From NCBI GenBank assembly GCA_040222455.1, contig JAVKDD010000001.1, forward strand, positions 67,353-131,352: a stretch of 64,000 nucleotides of DNA, written 5' to 3'. The position numbers and the translations under genes are program-made. The notes beneath the pieces were generated by a model. The model saw nothing but the letters and a program-made list of their open reading frames with translations. It did not search any database and had not been told where the DNA came from. Positions 35,413 to 43,543 of this stretch are shown here, in pieces; the first letter of the stretch is position 1; each line of letters opens with the position of its first letter. This stretch comes from RHLJ01 sp040222455. Lineage in GTDB: Bacteria > Bacteroidota > Rhodothermia > Balneolales > Balneolaceae.

Positions 35413-37879
35413 TTCTATTGCTTCGTTCTTTCCAGAATGAAAACCCAACGAATAAGGCTAAAAGTGCTTGTAAGCCTAATGAAATCCAACCTATGGTAAC
35501 CCCTGTATAATAGGAAGTTGGTCGGAATTCGAGTGTCAAAGTATGCGATCCTGCGGGAATTTCTAACCCTCTTAGAACATAATTGGTTTTATGAATTGGA
35601 ATTTCTTCTCCGTTCAAGGTTGCAGTCCACCCAGCCGGATAATAGACCTCACTTAATACCAAAAATCCAGGTTTTTCTCTGGATATTTCCATCGTCATTT
35701 CCGGTCCGGTATAATTTGTAAAGGCAATTGTAGATGTACTGTCTGTTGACGTTGATAGATTTCCTGTCGTTTCTACTACAGCAACTTTTGAATAATCAAC
35801 TCCCATCCTATTTATAAAATCGAAAGCTTCAATTGGAGAGTCTACGGTTACTGCCGAATCTACAAAAAATGCTTTAGGCAGTAATTTTTCATTTTCATAC
35901 ACTGCCCCAGAATTACTAGCAAAAACTTGTGTTAATCCTGACATAGCAAGCCCTGGCTGATAAGTAATATATTTAATATTTAAAGCGCCAAGAAGTTCAA
36001 GGTTTAACCCACCACTTCCTTTAAATAAGGGTCCATCATTATTTTGAATATCGGCAACAATGCTGAGCTTTGCCCCCGTATAACCGCCAATTGTTGGATA
36101 AAAGTAGGAGGGTGTTGCATCTTGAAAAGTACTCACTAAAAGAGGGAATACTCTATTTTCGTACTCATTATTCTCTGAGTAAATATTATCAATAATATAT
36201 TGGTCTATATCTCTTTTTTGAGATTCTAAGTAAGCAACGGCATCAACATTGTTGTTCACAATTACTCGTTCAGGTATGTACCTTTTTCCAACCGAAATCA
36301 TATCAACCCCAACTAAAAGAATAATTCCGAATGAAGCGATACCAATGGCAAGCTTTCCAGAAAATGCAAACCATATAATTGCCATTCCAAAACCTAAAAA
36401 TAACGCAAAACGGAGTACATCTTTATTTGCTCTCTCTTGCCTTTCGGGTACTAGATTAGCTTGAACATAATTATTTGCTTGTTGGAGAACTTGAGGACTA
36501 TTAGGATTTACCTGATTTTGTTGCGCAATTTGCATGGCAATATTATCGACTTCACCGGGCTTTGTATAATCCATTGATTTTACCTGAACGAACAAAAAAC
36601 CAAAAATTACAAGTGTAACTCCAATGGGTAGATATAATTCTTTTAGAGTTTTTTGCTTGGTAGCTAAATAATCAAAGAACCAGTTTAACCCATATACAGC
36701 TACAATTGTATAGCAGAAAGATGTGATTACTAACCAGGTTTCTGGAGCTCTAAATTTTTTAAAGAGTGGTATGTAATCGAATGCAAACTGATTTACAAGT
36801 AAGAAGTTTCCACCCCAAGCAAAGATGATACTTAACGTCCCAGTACCAAAAAATACGTACATTGTTTGACCTTTTTGCTTAAAAAGAGCCATTAACATAA
36901 ATGGAAGAACTAACGCTCCAAGGTAATGTGGACCCGATGTAAAAGACTTGGGACCAAAATAATTGGGTGAAGCACCGCCAAAAAGTTCTGGCACAAATAT
37001 TGTTAGTGTTTCTTTAATACCTTGAGACCAACCAAATGCATAACTAGTTGAAAGTCCTGTTGTCCCAGCTAAAGCCGAACCACCCCTGATGCTAAAATCA
37101 GCATATTCACGTAGCGTTAAAAAGCTTTGGGCATTACCGAGAACGCCAATTATTCCGCCAACTAAAAGAAGCCCTGTAATAATCCAAAATTCCTTGTACT
37201 CTTTTAACCGGATTTTATTTATTGAATCTGCAATCCATAAAAATCCTAGCAAATACATAAAATAATAAGTGATTTGAGGATGGCCGGCTCGTACTTCTAG
37301 AGCAAAAGCAACAGTAAATAGAAGGAGACCCGATAGTTTTTTGGGTGATCTGGTTAGCCTCCAATATCCTGCAAAAATCCAGGGTGCTAGTGCCAAAGCA
37401 AAAAACTTAGAGGTATGACCCGCTCCAATAATGATGGGGAAATAGGCGGTTAAGGCATAAGTTAAGCTCCCAAAAACCGCTGTTAAAGGCCTGAAGCCCA
37501 TAAATATTAATAATAAATACATTCCAGAAAGCATTACCCAATACTGAAAAGCAGGATAAAACTTATGAAAAAATCTCGCGAGAAGATCTATATGTGGCGT
37601 AGCGCTAGTAACTGAAACTGGGTAAGCTGGCATTCCCATATACATATTACTTACCCAAAGAGGTTCACGGTCGAATTGTTCTCGATATTCAATAACAGAT
37701 TCAGCACCTGCTCTCCATTGAGTTATATCATGCCGTTGAAGTTCTTTCCCGCCAAGGGTAGTATCAAAAAATAGAATAAGAGGAATGATAAAAAGTATAG
37801 CTAATGCAACTATATGTTGGCGAGAAGTAGGTAATTGGTAGAAAAAATCTGTTGAAGAAGAATCTGAAGATTTGGTCAT
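35402..37879 (-). CDS. YfhO-family multi-spanning membrane protein
   Basis: An 825-residue membrane protein of the YfhO family (GT-C-like), with about 12 helices in residues 20-540 and again near the C-terminus. It shows an extracytoplasmic first loop with WRAGAESVIEYREQFDREPL. The C-terminal soluble region has YPAGWTATLNGEEIPIHKTN. A Bacillus relative takes part in adding GlcNAc to lipoteichoic acid from an undecaprenyl-phosphate carrier, so a role in surface glycan modification is plausible. It starts 3 bases after gatC and its end overlaps the next glycosyltransferase. In this operon it may transfer a sugar on the outer face of the membrane. Confidence 0.85.
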   Translation of the reverse strand: MTKSSDSSSTDFFYQLPTSRQHIVALAILFIIPLILFFDTTLGGKELQRHDITQWRAGAESVIEYREQFDREPLWVSNMYMGMPAYPVSVTSATPHIDLLARFFHKFYPAFQYWVMLSGMYLLLIFMGFRPLTAVFGSLTYALTAYFPIIIGAGHTSKFFALALAPWIFAGYWRLTRSPKKLSGLLLFTVAFALEVRAGHPQITYYFMYLLGFLWIADSINKIRLKEYKEFWIITGLLLVGGIIGVLGNAQSFLTLREYADFSIRGGSALAGTTGLSTSYAFGWSQGIKETLTIFVPELFGGASPNYFGPKSFTSGPHYLGALVLPFMLMALFKQKGQTMYVFFGTGTLSIIFAWGGNFLLVNQFAFDYIPLFKKFRAPETWLVITSFCYTIVAVYGLNWFFDYLATKQKTLKELYLPIGVTLVIFGFLFVQVKSMDYTKPGEVDNIAMQIAQQNQVNPNSPQVLQQANNYVQANLVPERQERANKDVLRFALFLGFGMAIIWFAFSGKLAIGIASFGIILLVGVDMISVGKRYIPERVIVNNNVDAVAYLESQKRDIDQYIIDNIYSENNEYENRVFPLLVSTFQDATPSYFYPTIGGYTGAKLSIVADIQNNDGPLFKGSGGLNLELLGALNIKYITYQPGLAMSGLTQVFASNSGAVYENEKLLPKAFFVDSAVTVDSPIEAFDFINRMGVDYSKVAVVETTGNLSTSTDSTSTIAFTNYTGPEMTMEISREKPGFLVLSEVYYPAGWTATLNGEEIPIHKTNYVLRGLEIPAGSHTLTLEFRPTSYYTGVTIGWISLGLQALLALFVGFSFWKERSNRSEA

Positions 37880-37882
37880 AAA

Positions 37883-38170
37883 TTATTCGATTACTTTTGG
37901 AACTCTGAAATAATCGGAGTCGGCATCCGGAGCATTTTTCAGGGCGTCATCGTGAGAAATTGTGGGCTTAGCTACATCTGTTCTAAGCCTGCTATTCATT
38001 TCAATTACATGCTCAAGAGGTTTTACATTAGATGTGTCAAGTTCATTCAACAAATCCATATAGCCTAAAATCTTATTCATATCACCAGCTAAGTTTTTCA
38101 CATCTTCTTCTGATAACTGAAGACGGGCCAGATTTGCAACATAACGAACTTCTTTTTCTGAAACGGACAT
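37883..38170 (-). CDS. gatC: Asp/Glu-tRNA amidotransferase subunit C
   Basis: A 95-residue GatC, the small stabilising subunit of the GatCAB complex that converts Glu-tRNA-Gln and Asp-tRNA-Asn to the amidated forms. Recognisable features are VRYVANLARLQLSEEDV, DMNKILGYMDLLNELD, TSNVKPLEHV, LRTDVAKP and a C-terminal YFRVPKVIE. gatA and gatB are not in the window. It is the first gene of the polysaccharide run and sits only 3 bases before yfhO. It therefore shares a transcript with surface-glycan genes unless there is a promoter inside gatC. Confidence 0.93.
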   Translation of the reverse strand: MSVSEKEVRYVANLARLQLSEEDVKNLAGDMNKILGYMDLLNELDTSNVKPLEHVIEMNSRLRTDVAKPTISHDDALKNAPDADSDYFRVPKVIE

Positions 38171-38315
38171 AGTATTTGTTTTTTACATTGAGGCCTAAGT
38201 TAAGAAAGAAACGTTTAAAGGTTAATTTATAGTGAAAGAAATTTGCAACCATTACATGAATTTATTTCTAAAGGCTTTTTAGATTTTTCTTTCAGGAAGA
38301 ATACTATATTAAGCC

Positions 38316-38588
38316 ATGATCAAAAAGAAAGTTACCATATTAAACAGTTCTGGTTTACATGCCCGACCTTCTGCTGCGTTAGTGAAGCTCGCAAGTAAGT
38401 TTAAGTCCGATTTCTACATTCATATGTATGGTTATCGAGTAAACGGAAAAAGTATACTTGGGGTAATGACATTAGCTGCGGAACAAGGAGCCGAATTGGT
38501 TTTTGAGGTAGATGGGTCGGATGAAAAAGAGGCATTAGAAAGCATTCTCGAACTTGTAGAAAACAAGTTTGGAATGATAAATGAATAG
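38316..38588 (+). CDS. ptsH: HPr, phosphocarrier protein of the PTS
   Basis: A 90-residue HPr, the small phosphocarrier that takes phosphate from enzyme I and gives it to EIIA domains. The catalytic His15 is in SSGLHARPSA and the regulatory Ser46 lies in VNGKSILGVM. The length matches typical HPr. It is divergent from gatC and five bases upstream of ptsI. No sugar-specific EIIB/EIIC permease gene is in this window. This fits a regulatory rather than sugar-uptake PTS, with the EIIA-like domain at 19614-21722 as a possible acceptor. Confidence 0.95.
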   Translation: MIKKKVTILNSSGLHARPSAALVKLASKFKSDFYIHMYGYRVNGKSILGVMTLAAEQGAELVFEVDGSDEKEALESILELVENKFGMINE

Positions 38589-38593
38589 CTACT

Positions 38594-40306
38594 ATGAGCA
38601 TTCAAAAGAAAGGAGAGATATCGATAAAAGGATTGCCTGGGAGTGAAGGAATTGCAATCGGGAAAGTGTTGGTCTTAGACCAAAAAAAGAAAAAAGTCCA
38701 GCCAAGAAAAATTAAATCCGAGTTTTTACAAAATCATTTAAATCGTTATGCAAAGGCAAAACAGCAGTTTTTAAAAGAACTGGAAGAGCTGACCACAAAT
38801 CTTGATAATGAAACTGCAGGAATTCTTGAAACACAAAAGCATATTGTCTCAGATATCGAGATTGAGCAACGAATTAATGCAGCAATAAAGAATGAAAGTT
38901 ATTCAGTAGATTATTCTATCTATAAGATATTTAATGAGTTCATCGAACGTTTAATGGAAAGTGGTTCGGAGCTTTTTCAGCAACGAATTATCGATATAGA
39001 AAATATTCGGGACCGCTTGATAGCTCTCTCCTGTGAGAATGAAAAAATACTGGAAGTGGAAAAAGGAGCCATTTTAATTGTAAAGGAAATTAGTCCTACA
39101 GATTTAGTTTCTTATCATGAAAAAGGAGTGGCAGGTTTGATAATGGACAAAGGTGGAGTTACTTCACACGCTGCTATTATTGCGCATTCATTAAATATTC
39201 CATGCTTAGTAAGTACAAAAGTTGCAGTACAGTCCGCTTCACTATCAAAACAAGCAATTGTTAATGCAACTAATGGAGAACTGATACTTAACCCTTCTAA
39301 GGAAACGCTAACAGTTTTTCGGAAAAAGTTACGTAAGATTCAACGTTCGAAAGCCGCTCTAAGAATATCTAAAAAAGCATCAGAAACTCGGGATGGGATT
39401 CCATTTCATTTGAGAGCAAATATTGAGTTCCCTCAGGAGCTTTCAATAGCAAAACAATTTGGAGCAGAAGGGATCGGGTTATTGAGAACCGAAGCTCTAC
39501 TTTATGGTGGAGTTGCAAAAAAAAGCGAGTCGGAACAAGATATTTTTTATGAGCAGATACTTTTAAATAGCTCCGGTCAAGTAACAATAAGGCTGTTTGA
39601 TGTAGGTGGAGATAAGTTAAATGCACATACACCCGATGAAGCAAACCCATTTCTAGGGTGGAGAGGAATTCGGATGTTACTTGATGAGAAAGAAATGCTT
39701 ATTAGCCAGATTAGAGCAATTTTAAAGGTTGCAGGAAAATTTCCAGGTCGAATAAAGATTCTAGTTCCAATGATTAGTGTGTTTGAGGAAATAGTTGAAG
39801 TAAAAAAAGTGATCACTCAGGTAAAGAAATCTTTAATTAGTGAAGGCTCAAAAGTAGATGAATCGGTAGAAATTGGCATTATGATTGAAGTGCCAAGTGT
39901 AGCGCTTTTAGCAAAGCATTTTGCAAAAGAAGTAGATTTCTTTAGTATTGGTACAAATGATCTTACTCAGTACACACTAGCAGTAGATCGAGGAAATGAA
40001 CAAATTAGCGCGCTCTATCAGCAACACCATCCTTCAGTTTGGCAACTCATTAAACTTACTAAAGAAGCAGCGGATGAAAATGAAATTGATTTGAGTGTTT
40101 GTGGAGAATTAGCAGGTGATACGCTTGGTGCCTCTTGTCTGATAGGAATGGGGATAAATGATTTGAGTATGTCACCGACCTCAATCGCCCGGGTGAAAGA
40201 GACGCTGATCAACCAATCTAGTGCTGAGCTAAAGAAATTATCTGAACAAATTTTAGCGTGTAAAACAAACTCAGAAGTGCAAAATTTCTACAAAAGCTGG
40301 AAATAG
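38594..40306 (+). CDS. ptsI: PTS enzyme I (phosphoenolpyruvate-protein phosphotransferase)
   Basis: A 570-residue enzyme I, which transfers phosphate from PEP to HPr. The phosphorylated histidine is His192 in GGVTSHAAIIAHSLNIPC. The C-terminal PEP-binding domain shows GIGLLRTEALL, FSIGTNDLTQYTLAVDRGN and the active Cys503 in VCGELAG. An N-terminal helical HPr-binding domain precedes these, starting MSIQKKGEISIKGLPGSEGI. Length and domain order are normal, and no GAF domain is present, so it is not of the EI-Ntr form. It follows ptsH by five bases. The gene ends 230 bases before the CBM48 gene. Confidence 0.94.
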   Translation: MSIQKKGEISIKGLPGSEGIAIGKVLVLDQKKKKVQPRKIKSEFLQNHLNRYAKAKQQFLKELEELTTNLDNETAGILETQKHIVSDIEIEQRINAAIKNESYSVDYSIYKIFNEFIERLMESGSELFQQRIIDIENIRDRLIALSCENEKILEVEKGAILIVKEISPTDLVSYHEKGVAGLIMDKGGVTSHAAIIAHSLNIPCLVSTKVAVQSASLSKQAIVNATNGELILNPSKETLTVFRKKLRKIQRSKAALRISKKASETRDGIPFHLRANIEFPQELSIAKQFGAEGIGLLRTEALLYGGVAKKSESEQDIFYEQILLNSSGQVTIRLFDVGGDKLNAHTPDEANPFLGWRGIRMLLDEKEMLISQIRAILKVAGKFPGRIKILVPMISVFEEIVEVKKVITQVKKSLISEGSKVDESVEIGIMIEVPSVALLAKHFAKEVDFFSIGTNDLTQYTLAVDRGNEQISALYQQHHPSVWQLIKLTKEAADENEIDLSVCGELAGDTLGASCLIGMGINDLSMSPTSIARVKETLINQSSAELKKLSEQILACKTNSEVQNFYKSWK

Positions 40307-40432
40307 AATGTTTTTTTAAAAGAGCCAAGTTTATTTTTTAAGAGCTAATAAGAATTAACTTCACTTGCTTTTTGAAGGAAACGGTTCCATGCATTAGTTA
40401 TTTAATAAAAAAAATATAATTAACTAATTTAT

Positions 40433-40450
40433 TTAATTATATATAATTAA
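40433..40450. repeat. AT-only 18-bp palindrome in an A/T-rich leader
   Basis: TTAATTATATATAATTAA at 40433-40450 is its own reverse complement. It lies in an almost pure A/T stretch at about 40400-40470 upstream of the CBM48 gene, with other short TTAATTA-type repeats around it. This could be a DNA-bending or protein-binding element, or simply composition. Confidence 0.5.
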
Positions 40451-40537
40451 CCAGTAATTAAATTACGGTGAATTAATTGAATTGATTAAATAAAATAGGT
40501 ATTTTAAACTTCATTTTTAATAAAACTGATTGTTGAT

Positions 40538-40837
40538 ATGTTGGAAAAAAAATTCACTCCAAAAAGAACAGTATGTAAAGTTACTTTTTCTGTTCCTTCA
40601 GAAATCGTATCTAAAGAAGTTGCTCTAGCTGGCGACTTTAACGAATGGGACACTACTCCACTTGCTCTGGATGAAAAAAAAGGTGTTTACAAAACAGAAG
40701 TAAAACTAAAACCAGAATCTGAGTACAAATTCAAATACTTGATTGACGGTGAAACTTGGGAAAACGATTATGCAGCTGATGCATACGTGCCCAATGAATT
40801 TGGAACGGAAGATTCTCTGGTTGCAATAGGGAAATAA
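40538..40837 (+). CDS. Stand-alone CBM48/AMPK-beta-like glycogen-binding domain protein
   Basis: A 99-residue protein consisting of one carbohydrate-binding module 48 (isoamylase early set) domain. Core blocks are VTFSVPSEIVSKEVALAGDF then NEWD, and LKPESEYKFKYLIDGETWEN. In longer proteins this fold binds alpha-glucans and precedes a branching or debranching enzyme, or is part of the AMPK beta subunit. Here it is the entire protein with no catalytic domain. It lies in its own short unit five bases before birA. Role unknown; binding of glycogen-like polymer is inferred. Confidence 0.88.
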   Translation: MLEKKFTPKRTVCKVTFSVPSEIVSKEVALAGDFNEWDTTPLALDEKKGVYKTEVKLKPESEYKFKYLIDGETWENDYAADAYVPNEFGTEDSLVAIGK

Positions 40838-40842
40838 CCTCG

Positions 40843-41625
40843 TTGTTTAATACACAACATTTTGAAGATTCTTTAGCTACGTCCTGGTTGGGACGTAGCT
40901 TCTTTTATTTCCCGGAATTAAGCTCTACCAATTCCTATTCTAAAGTTATGAGTAGAGTTGACACGCTACATGGCTCATTGGTTTTAGCAGATTCCCAAAC
41001 CGATGGTAGAGGGCAGTATAACAAAGAATGGAAAGCCAACCCTCAGGAAAATCTTACTTTTAGTTTAATTTTTGAGCCAAATAGTCAACAACGTTTAACC
41101 ATACTTACACTTGCATGTGCCTTAGCAGTTGCAGATGTATGTGGCGAACATGTTCGCTCCTCATTCGATTTAAAGTGGCCAAATGATGTACTTTTTAAAG
41201 GTAGAAAACTTGCCGGACTCTTAACCGAAGCCATATATAATGGAAATGTTCTTGAACGAGTAATTGTCGGAATAGGAATTAATGTAAACCAATCCACTTT
41301 TGATGAGACAGTAAAGAATTCTGCAATTTCACTTTTTCAAATCACAAAGAAGAACTATTCAAGAGAAAGATTATTAGCTGGAATTTTGATAAGAATAGAA
41401 TATTACTACAGACTTTGGGACAAAAGAGATATAGATTTGATTAGAACCATAAATAAAACCTTGTTGGGATTTGGTTCATGGACTACCATTAATGTTAATG
41501 GTGTAGAAAAAGAAGGAAAATTTAAGTTTCTCGGAGTTAATGAAAATGGTTCGCTTCTGGTATTGAATAAGGAGCTTGAAGTAGATACTTTTTCCTATGA
41601 GCAAGTCCGCATCCAACTTCATTGA
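40843..41625 (+). CDS. birA: Biotin--[acetyl-CoA-carboxylase] ligase
   Basis: A 260-residue biotin protein ligase without an N-terminal DNA-binding domain. Family motifs are FYFPELSSTNSYSK, GRGQYNKEWKANPQENLTFS (a version of the GRGRxGRxW biotinyl-AMP loop) and DLKWPNDVLFKGRKLAGLL. The C-terminal part ends in a small beta-barrel (VNGVEKEGKFKFLGVNENGS). The start is the TTG at 40843, five bases after the CBM48 stop, because the next ATG falls after the substrate-binding STN motif. Its end overlaps the tilS start by 29 bases. Confidence 0.9.
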   Translation: MFNTQHFEDSLATSWLGRSFFYFPELSSTNSYSKVMSRVDTLHGSLVLADSQTDGRGQYNKEWKANPQENLTFSLIFEPNSQQRLTILTLACALAVADVCGEHVRSSFDLKWPNDVLFKGRKLAGLLTEAIYNGNVLERVIVGIGINVNQSTFDETVKNSAISLFQITKKNYSRERLLAGILIRIEYYYRLWDKRDIDLIRTINKTLLGFGSWTTINVNGVEKEGKFKFLGVNENGSLLVLNKELEVDTFSYEQVRIQLH

Positions 41626-42934
41626 AAAGTCTGTATTAGATTCTCTCAATTCATTACCCCTCAAAAAGCCAAAAGTGCTTCTTGGAGTTAGTGGAGGTCC
41701 CGATTCTATGGCATTGATGTATGCTTTTTTTAAAGCAAAAGTTGATGTGATGGTGGTGCATATTAATTATGGAATTCGTGGAATTGAATCAGATTTAGAT
41801 CAGGAACTCGTTGAAGGCATGTGCACCGAATGGGGATTTGAGTGTTGTACATTAAGATTAGAGAGTAGAGAGAAGATTGGCAATTTTCAAAATTGGGCAA
41901 GGGATGAGCGATATAGAATATTCAGAGATCTAAAAGAAGTGAATCGGGCTGATTGTATAGCTACAGCTCATCACCAAAACGATCAAATCGAAACAATCCT
42001 ACAAAAACTATTTCGGGGAAGTGGTGTTGAAGCATGGCAGGGAATGAAGGTATGGGACGACGAGTTGATCCGTCCATTGCTATTTTTTTCAAAAGCAGAA
42101 ATATTACAGTATTGTGAACAGGAAGCTATTCCACATAGAATTGATGAAAGTAATTTGGAATCGGGATACGCTCGAAATTTTATTAGAAATGAGCTTGAGG
42201 AGTCATTCGATAAGTTTTTTCCAGGTTGGCGTTCAAATATATTAGCTCTTTCTGAAAAAGGTGAGATAACCGATCTAGCTATTCAGTCAATTTTAGATTC
42301 GATGTTAGAAGATGAGGGCTTGAGGCTTTCTAAATTTTCTAAGCTTGATGAGAAGTTGAAACCTTCAGTATTGAAGAAATTCATTACTCTAGATAACATG
42401 GATTTATCATTCTCAAAAGGAATGCTACTTCAACTATTAGAAATAGAAAAAGCGCAAGTTGGAACTACTCTATCCATTTCAAATTCTTTATCTCTTGTGA
42501 GAGATCGTTCATTTATTGCATTAAAAAACGAATCATCAACCGATCTTTCATTAAAGTTTAGCAAGAAGGAAGTAAAGCCAGGTATTAAAACACAAGGGCT
42601 CGAAATTACCATCACTCAAGATGTTAAAAAAGATAGTTCTTTATTTTTTGATGCCGCATTAATCAAGTGGCCATTAACCCTTAAAAGATGGTCTGAAGGA
42701 GATAAGTTCATTCCTTTTGGGATGAAAGGTTCTCAAAAAATATCCGATCATCTTACGAATCGAAAAATATCTTCATCGAAAAAAGAAAAAGCTTTGATAT
42801 TAAGTGATGTAGATAGTACTATTTACGCCATAATTTTCCCTGCTAAAGCAAGTAATGGTGAAATTGGGACCATCTCAGAAATTGTTAGATGTACAGAACA
42901 TACAACCGAATACCTGACCATAAACCTGAAGTAG
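41597..42934 (+). CDS. tilS: tRNA(Ile)-lysidine synthetase
   Basis: A 445-residue TilS, which converts C34 of tRNA-Ile(CAU) to lysidine so that it reads AUA codons. The PP-loop is SGGPDS at residues 32-37, followed by VVHINYGIRG and DCIATAHHQNDQIETILQKL. SYARNFIRNE-like binding residues appear as GYARNFIRNELEES. The C-terminal TilS domain is visible around RWSEGDKFIPFGMKGSQKIS. The 29-base overlap with birA suggests translational coupling, and hpt follows 7 bases later. Confidence 0.94.
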   Translation: MSKSASNFIEKSVLDSLNSLPLKKPKVLLGVSGGPDSMALMYAFFKAKVDVMVVHINYGIRGIESDLDQELVEGMCTEWGFECCTLRLESREKIGNFQNWARDERYRIFRDLKEVNRADCIATAHHQNDQIETILQKLFRGSGVEAWQGMKVWDDELIRPLLFFSKAEILQYCEQEAIPHRIDESNLESGYARNFIRNELEESFDKFFPGWRSNILALSEKGEITDLAIQSILDSMLEDEGLRLSKFSKLDEKLKPSVLKKFITLDNMDLSFSKGMLLQLLEIEKAQVGTTLSISNSLSLVRDRSFIALKNESSTDLSLKFSKKEVKPGIKTQGLEITITQDVKKDSSLFFDAALIKWPLTLKRWSEGDKFIPFGMKGSQKISDHLTNRKISSSKKEKALILSDVDSTIYAIIFPAKASNGEIGTISEIVRCTEHTTEYLTINLK

Positions 42935-42941
42935 AAATATC

Positions 42942-43499
42942 ATGAGTTTTTATCTACCTAAAACTGTTAATTGCAATGGGGAAGTGTTCGAAGTTTTTAT
43001 AACTAAAGCACAGATTGAAGCGCGAATCTCGTTATTAGGCGAGCAGCTAGACAAAGATTTTAAAGGCAAGAAGCCCATTTTTATTGGGATACTAAATGGA
43101 GCGTTTATTTTTTTGGCAGATTTAATGAGGAACGTAACCATTGAATGCGAGGTCGATTTCATGAAGTTGAGTAGTTATGGTGATGCTAAAGTTTCCTCCG
43201 GAGAAGTGACAGAATTGAAAGAAATTGATGCAAAGATAAATGGTAGACATATAATTTTAGTAGAAGATATTGTTGATACAGGACTTTCTATGAAGTACAT
43301 GGTAAATCGTTTAAATATATATGAGCCTGCATCAATATCTGTAATTACACTGCTTCATAAGAAAGATGCTACAAAACATGACGTTCAAATTGATTATGTT
43401 GGTTTTGAAATTCCTACAAAATTCGTTTTAGGTTACGGATTAGATTATGCCCAAGAAGGTAGAAATCTTGCTCAGATTTATGCTCTGAATGAGGGTTAG
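42942..43499 (+). CDS. hpt: Hypoxanthine phosphoribosyltransferase
   Basis: A 185-residue purine salvage enzyme converting hypoxanthine (or guanine) and PRPP to IMP or GMP. The PRPP-binding motif is HIILVEDIVDTGLSM near residue 105. The flexible loop residues appear in FMKLSSYGDAKVSSGE, and GILNGAFIFLADLMR lies near residue 50. The C-terminal part has FVLGYGLDYAQEGRN, typical of bacterial Hpt. It forms a short operon with birA and tilS; tilS-hpt adjacency is common in bacteria. Confidence 0.94.
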   Translation: MSFYLPKTVNCNGEVFEVFITKAQIEARISLLGEQLDKDFKGKKPIFIGILNGAFIFLADLMRNVTIECEVDFMKLSSYGDAKVSSGEVTELKEIDAKINGRHIILVEDIVDTGLSMKYMVNRLNIYEPASISVITLLHKKDATKHDVQIDYVGFEIPTKFVLGYGLDYAQEGRNLAQIYALNEG

Positions 43500-43543
43500 G
43501 TTAAAAAATCTGGAGTAGCTTCCAGAGGAGTGACAATAATAGG

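Noticed and set aside
35413..35448. TTG start of the glycosyltransferase inside yfhO
   Set aside because: It lacks a ribosome-binding site and adds residues before the conserved strand; the GTG at 35412 is a better start.
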